A stretch of DNA of 45,028 nt from an uncultured Collinsella sp. (GCA_902493375.1 CABUPH010000017.1:1-45028), one strand, 5' to 3'. Shown: positions 28,004 to 36,461, counted from the stretch's first letter. Notes: generated by a model from the sequence alone, not told the origin. Program-made: numbers and translations.

Positions 28004-28154
28004 TTTGGCGCTTGATTGACCTTGTGCAATCGAGGCGGCGATAGGCCATGGGCTTTTTGCCTCAAAGGTGCTCCGCGTGTAATTTGCCCGAGGCGTGGGC
28101 CGATAGCGTATCATTATCTCTTGCTTGTTTGCACTGCTCAGGGAGGGGCCGCGC

Positions 28155-29408
28155 ATGGCGCAGGAACACGATCTGTTTGATGACATTATCGAGATCAGCA
28201 AGGGTTTCGACTTTCTTAAAAACCCGCTTGGCGGTGTGACCGATGCACTCGATCCGTCGGCGCCGCAGTGGAATCCTGCCGACTACAAGGAGCGTCCGCG
28301 CGGCAACACCATTCCGTGCCTGACCTGCAAAAACGAAAAGAGCGGCTGCACCGCGTGCATGGACGTATGCCCGGTCAACGCTATCGAGGTCGAGGAAGAC
28401 TCCATCGAGATCCTCGACTCCTGTCGCAAGTGCGGCCTGTGCGTCGCTGCTTGCCCGACGGAGGCGATCATCTCTCCGCGCCTTGCACCCAAAAACGTCT
28501 ACGACGACATTGTCTCGGCGGCTACGAGCCACGAGACCGCCTACGTCACCTGCACGCGCGCCCTCAAGCGCATGCCGCGCGAAAATGAGGTCGTCGTTGC
28601 CTGCGTGGGCGATATTACGGCCGAGACCTGGTTCTCGGTACTGGCCGACTATCCCAACGTGAGCGTGTACCTGCCGCTGGGCGTGTGCGATAAATGCCGC
28701 AACACCGGCGGTGAGGACATTCTGGGCGAGGCGATTGCGAAGGCCGAGGAGTGGTCTGGCACGGGTATGGGCCTGGAGGTCGACCCCAAGAGCCTCAAGT
28801 GCCATAAGCTTCGCGAGTACGAGCGCAAGGAGTACATGGAAAAAATTGCCCGCACCACGGGCCTGACGGTGACCAAGCTCAATCCGGCGACGGCGGCGCT
28901 GGCCTCGGTGACGCAGAAGCTCAAAGCCCATCGCCATCAGATTACCCAGCTGGAGCGCACGCTCAACACCATGTGCGGCACCACGACGACCAAGCGTCGC
29001 CGTACGCTCACGCACGGGCGGCAGCTGGTGCTCTCGACGCTGCAAAACCATCCCGAGCTTGCCCAGAATATGCAGGTGAGCACGCCGGAGTGCGATTTTG
29101 ACAAGTGCACGTCGTGCGGCGAGTGCGTCAACGTGTGCCCCACGTTTGCCTGCGATCTGGTGGGAAGCGGCCGCTTTGCGTTGGAGTCCACGTATTGTTT
29201 GGGCTGCGGCGCCTGTGTCAAGGTGTGTCCCGAGCATGCGCTCAAGCTTGTTGAGCACGATGCGTCCAACTTGGTTGTCGTCGATCCCGAAGCCGAGGAA
29301 AAGGCCGCCCAGAAGGCGAAGGCTCACGAAGAAGCTGAGAAGGTCAAGGCCGAAGCAAAGGCCAAGCTCGACAAGATGCTCGATCAGGTGGAGAAGCTCG
29401 CGGACTAG
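28155..29408 (+). CDS. 4Fe-4S polyferredoxin-like protein
   Basis: A 417-aa soluble iron-sulfur protein. Near the N-terminus are Cys55, 58, 65, 68, 72 and then a canonical CRKCGLCVAACP set (Cys90-100). In the C-terminal half two more canonical sets occur (DKCTSCGECVNVCP and YCLGCGACVKVCP). Between them lies a domain with VYLPLGVCDKCRN. The last 40 residues are a charged Lys/Glu helix that may form a coiled coil. This suggests four clusters in two pairs, an electron carrier or a subunit of a larger oxidoreductase; no catalytic partner is adjacent. The start at 28155 is preceded by GGGAGGGGCCGCGC. Two convergent palindromes follow it. Confidence 0.85.
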   Translation: MAQEHDLFDDIIEISKGFDFLKNPLGGVTDALDPSAPQWNPADYKERPRGNTIPCLTCKNEKSGCTACMDVCPVNAIEVEEDSIEILDSCRKCGLCVAACPTEAIISPRLAPKNVYDDIVSAATSHETAYVTCTRALKRMPRENEVVVACVGDITAETWFSVLADYPNVSVYLPLGVCDKCRNTGGEDILGEAIAKAEEWSGTGMGLEVDPKSLKCHKLREYERKEYMEKIARTTGLTVTKLNPATAALASVTQKLKAHRHQITQLERTLNTMCGTTTTKRRRTLTHGRQLVLSTLQNHPELAQNMQVSTPECDFDKCTSCGECVNVCPTFACDLVGSGRFALESTYCLGCGACVKVCPEHALKLVEHDASNLVVVDPEAEEKAAQKAKAHEEAEKVKAEAKAKLDKMLDQVEKLAD

Positions 29409-29426
29409 CTAAAAGAGCGTAAATGA

Positions 29427-29459
29427 TGGCCGGTGGGACAGGTACTGCCCCACCGGCCA
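29427..29459. repeat. REP-like palindrome
   Basis: TGGCCGGTGGG (29427-29437) and CCCACCGGCCA (29449-29459) are a perfect 11-bp stem with loop ACAGGTACTGC. No T-run follows on either strand. Confidence 0.65.
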
Positions 29460-29463
29460 AAAA

Positions 29464-29530
29464 AGTTGCGGTGGAATAGTTCCTGTTTTGCCCTTAAGCT
29501 GGCCATTCTAGGAACTATCCCACCGCAACT
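29464..29530. repeat. 21-bp palindrome with one mismatch, convergent gene boundary
   Basis: Arms 29464-29484 (AGTTGCGGTGGAATAGTTCC...) and 29510-29530 pair over 21 bp with one mismatch; the loop is 25 bases. It lies between two convergent genes and could stop transcription in both directions, though there is no T-run. Confidence 0.65.
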
Positions 29531-29539
29531 AATAGATGG

Positions 29540-30295
29540 TTAGTTCATGCTGCTTTGGTGGCCGGTTCGACCGGTACCGTTGCGCGTCACGGTTTCATGG
29601 AGCAAAAAGAACCCGGGGACCTGTTTGGTCTCGGTGTATTCCATAAGGATGCCATCGGCGTTGTAGGTCTGTCCACGTACAACGGCGAGTGCGTTAAAGT
29701 CGTCGAGATCGAGCACGCGCGCATCTTCGGGCGTGGGATGCTCAATCGTTACATCGCGTTTGCCCGTGGCAATCTTAATGCCAAGATCTTCTTCGAGGTA
29801 ACGATAAATCGAATCGTTGGCAATCTCGGGTGTCAGTCCCGGTACCTGTGAGCTTAGGTAATAGGAGTCGTCGGAGCACACGGCATGTCCGTTTGCATAA
29901 CGGATGCGTTTGGCGCGCGTAAGCTCGCAGCCTTCGGGAAACCCGGTAATCCTGGAGAGTGCCTTGCTACAGACGAGGAGCTCAAAGACGGTGGTGACAG
30001 TCTTGAGCTCAAAGCCTCGGCTGGTCGCGATTTCCTTAAAGGTCTCGAGTCCGCCGCCGCCACGACTCTTCTCGTCGCTGATGTTGCGAATGACGCGCAT
30101 GCCTTTGCCTTGCTGGGGGAGCACGTAACCATCTGCCGCAAGCATCGAGATGGCGCGACGGACCGTCATGCGCGAACAGTCAAACAGCTGCGTGAGCTCA
30201 GTTTCCGAAGGAAGATAACTCTGATAGGCATATGTGCCGTCGTCAATCGACTGCTTCACGTTGTCATAAATGGTTTGGAAGATGGCTCGCGCCAT
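29540..30295 (-). CDS. GntR/HutC-family transcriptional regulator
   Basis: A 251-aa protein. Residues 1-70 form the GntR winged helix (SYLPSETELTQLFDCSRMTVRRAISMLAADGYV), and from about 95 to 240 a UTRA ligand-binding domain (GFPEGCELTRAKRIRYANG, then a YRYLEEDLGIKI segment). The HutC/TreR subgroup usually binds phosphorylated sugars. Its gene lies next to the zinc dehydrogenase, PTS and GH4 genes, whose shared upstream region carries TGTCTA-type palindromes, so it is the likely local repressor (inference). It is 65 bases downstream of the dehydrogenase stop and may be co-transcribed with it. Confidence 0.9.
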   Translation of the reverse strand: MARAIFQTIYDNVKQSIDDGTYAYQSYLPSETELTQLFDCSRMTVRRAISMLAADGYVLPQQGKGMRVIRNISDEKSRGGGGLETFKEIATSRGFELKTVTTVFELLVCSKALSRITGFPEGCELTRAKRIRYANGHAVCSDDSYYLSSQVPGLTPEIANDSIYRYLEEDLGIKIATGKRDVTIEHPTPEDARVLDLDDFNALAVVRGQTYNADGILMEYTETKQVPGFFLLHETVTRNGTGRTGHQSSMN

Positions 30296-30360
30296 GACGG
30301 TCTCCTAGAGCTGAGTGCGCGAGCGGTGGATGAGGACTGCTCGCGCAGGTGTCGATCGAT

Positions 30361-31386
30361 TTACTTGCTGGGGTCGATTATATATTTACCCATGGCACGC
30401 AGAGCTGGGTCTGACAGGATGGCGCCGAGTTCGTCGAGGGAAGCCACCTTGGCGACCATCGAGGATACGTCGAGCCTGCCAGAGTCGATGAGCTCGAGCG
30501 CGCGACGCTGCGTATAAGGGTTGATGTAGGACGAAGTAAGCACAAGCTCCTTCTGGAAGACCTCGAAGGGCTTGACGGTGATTGTCTCATCGGGCTTGGT
30601 GAGGCCGAACATCATGACCGTAGCCTTGTGGCCGGCGATTCTAATGGCCTGCTCAATGGTGACGGGCTTACCGACACATTCGATTACAACGTCGACGTTG
30701 CCGACGCCCTCCTGCTTCAGGCGGGCCGGGACGTCCTCGTGGATGGAATCAATTGCCAGGTCGGCGCCGAGTTTGAGCGCAACCTCGCGCTTGCCTTCGA
30801 CAGGCTCGAGCAAGACAACCTTGGTGGCGCCGGCGTTTTTGGCGAGCTGCATCATGAGCAGGCCGATCATGCCGCCGCCGATGACGACAACTGTGCTGCC
30901 GGGCTTGATGTTGCACATATCGATGCCGTGCAGGCAGCAGGCGACGGGCTCGGTCATAGCACCCTGCTCAAAGCTGGTGTGATCGCCCAACTTGTAGACT
31001 TGCTGCATATCGACGGAGCAGTACTCGGCAAAGCCGCCGTTAACGGTGGTGCCGTAACCGGTCATATGCTCGCAGTAGTGGTTGATTCCGTCGCGGCAGG
31101 GTTCGCAGCAGCCGCAGGGATGGTTTGGGTCGATGCACACGCGATCGCCCGGTTTAAAGCCATCGACGTCGCTGCCCACGGCCTCGACAACGCCCGCAAA
31201 CTCATGACCAAGGATCGTGGGCGGGGTAACGTCGGCTGCACCCTTGTCGCCTTCATAGATATGAACGTCGGTACCGCAGACGCCGCAAGCTTTGACGTTG
31301 ATCAGAACGTCGCGCCCGCCCACGGCCGGCTTTGCCGATTCCTCGACTCTGAGGTCGTGCTTTCCATAGAAGACCGCGCTTTTCAT
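30361..31386 (-). CDS. zinc-dependent medium-chain dehydrogenase, polyol type
   Basis: A 341-aa MDR-family enzyme. The catalytic zinc site shows Cys37 (GVCGTD), His61 and Glu62 (GHE); the structural zinc has Cys91, 94, 97 and 105. The nucleotide-binding motif is VVIGGGMIGLLMMQLAK. The sequence looks like the sorbitol/arabinitol/threonine dehydrogenase group rather than ethanol dehydrogenases, as in CGTDVHIYEGDKGA. A likely role is NAD(P)-dependent oxidation of a polyol; the exact substrate is not shown. It is divergent from the PTS gene and has a clear promoter with an internal operator (31423-31451). Confidence 0.88.
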   Translation of the reverse strand: MKSAVFYGKHDLRVEESAKPAVGGRDVLINVKACGVCGTDVHIYEGDKGAADVTPPTILGHEFAGVVEAVGSDVDGFKPGDRVCIDPNHPCGCCEPCRDGINHYCEHMTGYGTTVNGGFAEYCSVDMQQVYKLGDHTSFEQGAMTEPVACCLHGIDMCNIKPGSTVVVIGGGMIGLLMMQLAKNAGATKVVLLEPVEGKREVALKLGADLAIDSIHEDVPARLKQEGVGNVDVVIECVGKPVTIEQAIRIAGHKATVMMFGLTKPDETITVKPFEVFQKELVLTSSYINPYTQRRALELIDSGRLDVSSMVAKVASLDELGAILSDPALRAMGKYIIDPSK

Positions 31387-31422
31387 GGTGACTCCTTAAC
31401 GTGGCGGTGAATGTTGTAATGA

Positions 31423-31451
31423 AGTATAGGTATGTCTATAGATATAGACAA
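31423..31451 (-). promoter_or_regulatory. dehydrogenase promoter with embedded operator
   Basis: On the minus strand TTGTCT (31451-31446), a 17-bp spacer and TATACT (31428-31423) form a promoter. The palindrome TGTCTATA-GA-TATAGACA (31433-31450) lies between and overlaps the -35 box, as expected for a repressor site. Confidence 0.75.
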
Positions 31452-31455
31452 GCAC

Positions 31456-31467
31456 ATCTAGACAAGT
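31456..31467. promoter_or_regulatory. second operator half-site
   Basis: ATCTAGACAAGT is close to the other two sites (core TCTAGACA), located right after the first operator. Confidence 0.55.
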
Positions 31468-31582
31468 AGAAAAGAAATTTAAAATGCAGCCATAAAGTAT
31501 GTCAGATTTAGCAGGCGAAATACTGGACATATACCGTTTACGGCCAATAATCAACCGTTTACCGACCGTAGTATTTATGCTA

Positions 31583-31598
31583 ACTTGTCTAGATAAGT
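31583..31598. promoter_or_regulatory. third operator, PTS side
   Basis: ACTTGTCTAGATAAGT is a 16-bp near-palindrome with a TCTAGA centre. A TATGAT (31601-31606) follows directly and may be the -10 of the PTS-GH4 transcript. No good -35 is seen. Confidence 0.65.
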
Positions 31599-31743
31599 GA
31601 TATGATAAAAATGGAAGCGCAAGAAGTCAGGGAAGCGGGCCCACCCGTCCTATTGCACGAGGTACACGCAAACGGCGCGTCTGCGGTCTCGAGTGAAGCC
31701 AAAACCGCAGTCGCTCCGAATGAAGAGAGGGGGATTCCCCGTC

Positions 31744-33354
31744 ATGATGCAAAAGATACAACGTTTCGGCGGTGCAATGTACACGCCTGCAATTCTTTTC
31801 GCATTTTCCGGAATCGTCGTCGGCCTGGGTACGTTGTTTACCACCGAGGCGATCTTTGGCGAGATGGCCACTGCGGGCCATCTTTGGTTTGATTGCTGGA
31901 ATGTGCTGCTCCAGGGTGGTTGGACGCTCTTTAACCAGATGCCGTTGCTGTTTTGCGTAGCGTTGCCAATCTCGCTCGCGAACAAGCAGAACGCTCGCTG
32001 CTGCATGGAGGCTTTGGCCATCTACCTTACCTTCAACTACTTTGTAAGCACAATCTTGGGGCAGTGGGGCCCTGTCTTTGGGGTCGACTACTCTGTCGAG
32101 GCGGGCAGCGGTACTGGTCTTGCCACTATCGCAAGCATCAAAACGCTTGATATGGGCATCATGGGCGCGCTTATCATTTCAGGTATCGCCACGATGCTTC
32201 ACAACAAGTACTTCGACACCGAACTTCCTGAGTGGCTGGGCGTGTTCTCGGGCTCCGTGTTCATCTATATGATCGGTTTCTTCGTTATGGTTCCGGTCGC
32301 TCTTATCGCCTGCCTGGTCTGGCCGCATGTTCAGGCTGCTATCGCCGCCTTCCAGGGATTCATCCTTTCCGCCGGTACGTTTGGCGTGGGCGTCTTTGCT
32401 TTCTTCGAGCGCGTGCTGATTCCTACAGGCCTGCACCACTTTATCTATACGCCGTTCTATTACGACAACGCGGCGGTCAACGGCGGCATCTTTGCTGCTT
32501 GGGCCAACATCCTGCCCCAACTGGCTGCCGATCCGAGCATTGCTCTTAAGGATGCTGCACCCTGGGCTGCCTATACCTGCCCTGGTTGGACTAAGGTCTT
32601 CGGCTCGCTTGGCGTCGCCATTGCGTTTTATATGACCGCCAAACCCGAGCGCAAGCAGCGCGTCAAGGCTCTGCTCATTCCCGTCACCCTTACCGCTATG
32701 CTTTGCGGTATCACCGAGCCGCTTGACTTCACCTTCCTGTTCATTGCACCCGGCCTGTTCGTCGTCCACTGCGTGCTCGGAGCGCTCGGCTGCATGGCTC
32801 AAAACCTCCTTGGCGTCGTGGGCATCTTCGACGGCGGCATCATCTCGATGCTCTCGTGGGACTGGCTGCCTCTTTGGGCCGCACACGGTCTGCAGTACGC
32901 CATCTCCATCCTTGTCGGTCTGTGCTTTACCGCTCTTTGGGTCGTGGTCTTCCGTTTCCTGATTGTCAAGTTCGACTTTAAGACCCCCGGCCGCGAGGAT
33001 GACGATGTTGAGGTCGAGCTCAAGTCCAAGGCCGACTACAAGCAGAAGCAGGGCGGTGCTGCTGCTGGCAAATCGGTCGCCCAGAGTAAAGATGATGAGC
33101 GCTTGGTGCTTGCCGAGAAAATCCTCGATCTGCTCGGTGGCGCGGATAACATCATCGATGTAACTAACTGCGCTACCCGTCTGCGCGTTAACGTCAAGGA
33201 CAAGGGCGTCGTTGCACCCGAGGCTTCCTTCAAGGCGATCGGTACGCATGGCTTGGTGGTCCAAGGTCAGTCAATCCAGGTCATCATCGGCCTTACCGTC
33301 CCGCAGGTTCGCGAGAAGTTCGAGAGTCTTCTGAAGTTCGAGACTCTTCTGTAA
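31744..33354 (+). CDS. PTS alpha-glucoside-type EIICB permease
   Basis: A 536-aa phosphotransferase permease. The EIIC part (about residues 1-430) has many hydrophobic spans, the GLHHFIYTPFYYDNAAVNGG region and the GITEPLDFTFLFIAPGLF motif. After a charged linker comes EIIB, with the phosphorylated Cys476 in VTNCATRLRVNV. There is no EIIA, so an external EIIA is needed; the free EIIA at 3862 is a candidate. Domain order and the adjacent GH4 gene match GlvC/MalX-like alpha-glucoside systems. The start is uncertain: ATG 31744 or 31747, with GAGAGGGGG upstream. Confidence 0.9.
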   Translation: MMQKIQRFGGAMYTPAILFAFSGIVVGLGTLFTTEAIFGEMATAGHLWFDCWNVLLQGGWTLFNQMPLLFCVALPISLANKQNARCCMEALAIYLTFNYFVSTILGQWGPVFGVDYSVEAGSGTGLATIASIKTLDMGIMGALIISGIATMLHNKYFDTELPEWLGVFSGSVFIYMIGFFVMVPVALIACLVWPHVQAAIAAFQGFILSAGTFGVGVFAFFERVLIPTGLHHFIYTPFYYDNAAVNGGIFAAWANILPQLAADPSIALKDAAPWAAYTCPGWTKVFGSLGVAIAFYMTAKPERKQRVKALLIPVTLTAMLCGITEPLDFTFLFIAPGLFVVHCVLGALGCMAQNLLGVVGIFDGGIISMLSWDWLPLWAAHGLQYAISILVGLCFTALWVVVFRFLIVKFDFKTPGREDDDVEVELKSKADYKQKQGGAAAGKSVAQSKDDERLVLAEKILDLLGGADNIIDVTNCATRLRVNVKDKGVVAPEASFKAIGTHGLVVQGQSIQVIIGLTVPQVREKFESLLKFETLL

Positions 33355-33372
33355 ACCATCGTCAATCGAAAC

Positions 33373-33412
33373 AATCGGCCTTGCAGAGCCGGTATGCACC
33401 GCAAGGCCGATT
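33373..33412 (+). other. intergenic hairpin between EIICB and GH4 genes
   Basis: AATCGGCCTTGC and GCAAGGCCGATT form a 12-bp perfect stem. No T-run follows, so it may adjust mRNA stability or partial termination between the two genes. Confidence 0.55.
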
Positions 33413-33509
33413 CTAGAGATAAAATACTCCACTTCTAGGTAACAATTCCAAACCGTGCAGGCCGCGTGCGGGGATGGATCGAGCAAGCGGCCAGAATGAG
33501 GAGGACATC

Positions 33510-34853
33510 ATGTCCAAGAAAAACTATGCCGTGACCATTGCCGGCGGTGGCTCTACCTTCACTCCGGGCATTGCTCTGATGCTGCTTGAGGAGCGTGACC
33601 GCTTCCCGGTCAACAAGGTGACCTTCTACGACAACAACGCCGAGCGCCAGGAGACCGTGGCCAAGGCCTGCGAGATCTACTTCCACGAGAACGCCCCCGA
33701 GGTTGAGTTCAACTACACCACCGACCCCGAAACCGCTTTTACCGGCACTGACTTCGTTCTTGCTCACATCCGCGTGGGTCTGTACGCCATGCGCGAGCTC
33801 GACGAGAAGATTCCTCTCAAGTACGGCTGCGTTGGTCAGGAGACCTGCGGCGCCGGCGGCATCGCCTACGGTATGCGCTCCATCGGCGGTGTCATCGAGA
33901 TCCTGGACTACATGGAGAAGTACAGCCCCAACGCCTGGATGCTCAACTACTCCAACCCCGCGGCCATCGTCGCCGAGGCCTGCCGCGTGCTGCGCCCCAA
34001 CAGCCGCATCATCAACATCTGCGACATGCCGATCGACCTCATGGATAAGATGAGCCGTATGTGCGGCATCAAGGATCGTCGCGAGCTGCAGTATAGCTAC
34101 TACGGTCTCAACCACTTTGGTTGGTGGAGCAAGATCTACGACAAGGAGGGTAACGACCTCATGCCGCAGATCAAGGAGCACATGGCAAAGAACGGCTACT
34201 TGGACGGCATTGAGCACGAGGCCGGTAAGGAGCAGCACGTCGAGGAGAGCTGGATTCACACCTTCGGCAAGGCCAAGGATGTCTATGCTGTCGATCCCGA
34301 GACGATTCCCAACACCTACCTCAAGTACTACCTGTACCCGGACTATGTCGTCGAGACGTCTGACCCCAACTACACTCGCGCCAATGAGGTTATGGACGGC
34401 CGCGAGAAGAAGGTCTTTGGCGCTTGCCGCGACATCATCGCCAAGGGTACTGCCAAGGACGGCGGCTTTGAGCCCGACGTACACGCCAACTACATCGTCG
34501 ACCTTGCCTGCGCGCTGGCCGAGAATACGCTCGAGCGCTTCCTGCTGATCGTCCCCAACGATGGCGCTGTGCCCAACTTCGACCCGACGGCCATGGTCGA
34601 GGTGCCTTGCATCGTCGGTTCCAACGGCTTTGAGAAGATCTGCCAGGGCCCGATTCCGCAGTTCCAGAAGGGCCTGATGGAGCAGCAGGTTTCCGTCGAG
34701 AAGCTCGTTGTCCAGGCTTGGGTCGAGGGCAGCTACCAGAAGCTCTGGCAGGCACTCACGCTCTCCAAGACCATTCCTTCGGCAAGTGTTGCTAAGCAGA
34801 TCCTGGACGAGCTCATCGAGGCCAACAAGGATTTCTGGCCCGAGCTTAAGTAA
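33510..34853 (+). CDS. family 4 glycoside hydrolase, 6-phospho-alpha-glucosidase
   Basis: A 447-aa GH4 enzyme. The N-terminal NAD-binding motif is IAGGGSTFTPG. The metal ligands are Cys171 in ICDMPID and His202 in GLNHFGWW, the same positions as in Bacillus subtilis GlvA; the CDMP form marks 6-phospho-alpha- rather than beta-glucosidases. GH4 uses NAD+ and Mn2+ and a redox elimination mechanism. It should cleave the phosphorylated alpha-glucoside delivered by the EIICB permease to glucose-6-phosphate and an aglycone. The start at 33510 has GAGGAGGACATC upstream. GlvA or MalH is the nearest named relative by motif. Confidence 0.93.
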   Translation: MSKKNYAVTIAGGGSTFTPGIALMLLEERDRFPVNKVTFYDNNAERQETVAKACEIYFHENAPEVEFNYTTDPETAFTGTDFVLAHIRVGLYAMRELDEKIPLKYGCVGQETCGAGGIAYGMRSIGGVIEILDYMEKYSPNAWMLNYSNPAAIVAEACRVLRPNSRIINICDMPIDLMDKMSRMCGIKDRRELQYSYYGLNHFGWWSKIYDKEGNDLMPQIKEHMAKNGYLDGIEHEAGKEQHVEESWIHTFGKAKDVYAVDPETIPNTYLKYYLYPDYVVETSDPNYTRANEVMDGREKKVFGACRDIIAKGTAKDGGFEPDVHANYIVDLACALAENTLERFLLIVPNDGAVPNFDPTAMVEVPCIVGSNGFEKICQGPIPQFQKGLMEQQVSVEKLVVQAWVEGSYQKLWQALTLSKTIPSASVAKQILDELIEANKDFWPELK

Positions 34854-34893
34854 GGACTGCTGTCTCGAACTCTCACGCATCTCTGCTTCATTT

Positions 34894-34937
34894 GCGCCGC
34901 CGCGGTGTCCGGATTCGCCCGGATGCTGCGGCGGCGC
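34894..34937. other. GC-rich hairpin before ychF
   Basis: GCGCCGCCGC and GCGGCGGCGC pair over 10 bp with an inner TCCGG/CCGGA. No T-run follows on the plus strand, so it is an uncertain terminator for the GH4 gene. Confidence 0.5.
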
Positions 34938-34980
34938 TATACTTATACGGTTTGAAGTACCTGTACCAAAAGGAGCTGTC

Positions 34981-36057
34981 GTGTCCCTTTCCATCGGTAT
35001 CGTGGGCCTGCCCAACGTGGGCAAGTCGACGCTGTTCACCGCGCTTACCAAAAAGACCGGCCTTGCCGCCAACTACCCGTTTGCCACGATCGACCCCAAC
35101 GTGGGTATCGTCGACGTGCCCGATAGCCGCCTGCAAAAGCTCGCCGACATCGTCAACCCGGGCCGCATTGTGCCGGCGACGGTCGAGTTCGTCGACATCG
35201 CAGGCCTGGTGAAGGGCGCCAACGAGGGCGAGGGCCTGGGCAACCAGTTCCTGGCCAACATTCGCGAGACCGATGCCATCTGCGAGGTCGTGCGCTACTT
35301 TAAGGACCCCAACGTCATGCGTGAGGTGGGCCGCACGGGCGAGTTCGTCGATCCCGCCGGCGATGCCGACACCATCATGACCGAGCTTATCCTGGCCGAC
35401 ATGGGCACGCTCGAGAAGCAGCTGCCCAAGCTCGAGAAGGAGGCCAAGCGCGACAAGGAGCTCATGCCCAAGTTCGAGGTGGCCAAGCGTCTGCTCGCCT
35501 GGCTCAACGAGGGCAAGCGCGCCGCGTCCATGGAGATGACCGATGAGGAGCGTGCCGCCGCCAAGGGCCTGTTCCTGCTCACCATGAAGCCCATCCTGTA
35601 TGTGGCCAACGTGGACGAGGATATGCTCAACGAGGACCTGGCGCCCATCGACGGCGTCAAGCCGCTACCTATCTGCGCCAAGATCGAGGCCGAGCTTTCC
35701 GAGCTCGATCCCGAGGACGCCGCCGACTACCTGGAGAGCCTGGGCCTGGAGCAGCCCGGCCTGGACGTGCTCGCTCAGGCTGCCTACAAGCTGCTCGGCC
35801 TGCAGTCGTTCTTTACGGCCGGCGAGATGGAGGTCAAGGCCTGGACGGTGCGTCAGGGCGTGACCGCCCCGCAGGCCGCCGGTGTCATCCACACCGACTT
35901 TGAGCGCGGCTTTATTAAGGCCGAGGTCATTGGCTACGACGACTACATCGAGCTCGGCGGTGAGCAGGGCGCCAAGGCTGCCGGCAAACTGCGTATTGAG
36001 GGCAAGGACTATGTCATGGCCGATGGCGACGTCGTGCACTTCCGCTTTAACGTGTAA
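34981..36057 (+). CDS. ychF: redox-regulated ribosome-associated ATPase YchF
   Basis: A 358-aa Obg-related P-loop protein: G1 GLPNVGKSTLF, G2/G3 region with NYPFATIDPNVG and DIAGLVKGANEGEGLGNQFL, and the G4 position NVDE in place of NKxD, which is typical for YchF and explains its ATP preference. The C-terminal TGS-like domain ends DGDVVHFRFNV. The start is GTG 34981, chosen because it gives the usual N-terminus (SLSIGIVGLPNVGK) and has AAAGGAGCTGTC upstream; the longer frame reaches back into the GH4 gene. Confidence 0.95.
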   Translation: MSLSIGIVGLPNVGKSTLFTALTKKTGLAANYPFATIDPNVGIVDVPDSRLQKLADIVNPGRIVPATVEFVDIAGLVKGANEGEGLGNQFLANIRETDAICEVVRYFKDPNVMREVGRTGEFVDPAGDADTIMTELILADMGTLEKQLPKLEKEAKRDKELMPKFEVAKRLLAWLNEGKRAASMEMTDEERAAAKGLFLLTMKPILYVANVDEDMLNEDLAPIDGVKPLPICAKIEAELSELDPEDAADYLESLGLEQPGLDVLAQAAYKLLGLQSFFTAGEMEVKAWTVRQGVTAPQAAGVIHTDFERGFIKAEVIGYDDYIELGGEQGAKAAGKLRIEGKDYVMADGDVVHFRFNV

Positions 36058-36068
36058 GGACGACGCAT

Positions 36069-36452
36069 ATGTTCAAATATGGCAAAAAAGCCGGCTACAT
36101 GGGCATCGCACTGCTGGTGCTTGCGGTGCTTCCGCTGGTGGTCGCAGCGTTTGTAATCCCCAACATTGGCCCCGAGGTGGCAACGAAGTTTAACGCAGCC
36201 GGCGAGGTGACGCGATGGGGCAAGAGCTACGAGCTGCTGGCGCTACCGGTGCTCAACCTGCTGCTGAGCGTGGCGACATACTTTACGGCGGGACGTCAGG
36301 CCAAAAACAATGATGACTCCGCCGCCATGGCGCGCATCGTGTGCGAACGCTACCTGCGCAACGGTTGCATCACGGGTGTGTTCCTCAACGTGATCAACGT
36401 TTACTTTATGTACTCGGCGATTACCGGAACGGGCTTTGGCTTTGGTTTCTAG
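36069..36452 (+). CDS. DUF1648-containing membrane protein
   Basis: A 127-aa protein with three hydrophobic spans (about residues 10-32, 56-75 and 98-120). Between the first two is PEVATKFNAAGEVTRWGKS, the signature of DUF1648 domains also found in SdpI-type immunity proteins. Only one DUF1648 unit is present, so it is short for SdpI. It starts 11 bases after ychF and may be co-transcribed with it. Function unknown. Confidence 0.8.
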   Translation: MFKYGKKAGYMGIALLVLAVLPLVVAAFVIPNIGPEVATKFNAAGEVTRWGKSYELLALPVLNLLLSVATYFTAGRQAKNNDDSAAMARIVCERYLRNGCITGVFLNVINVYFMYSAITGTGFGFGF

Positions 36453-36461
36453 CTTGTCCTT

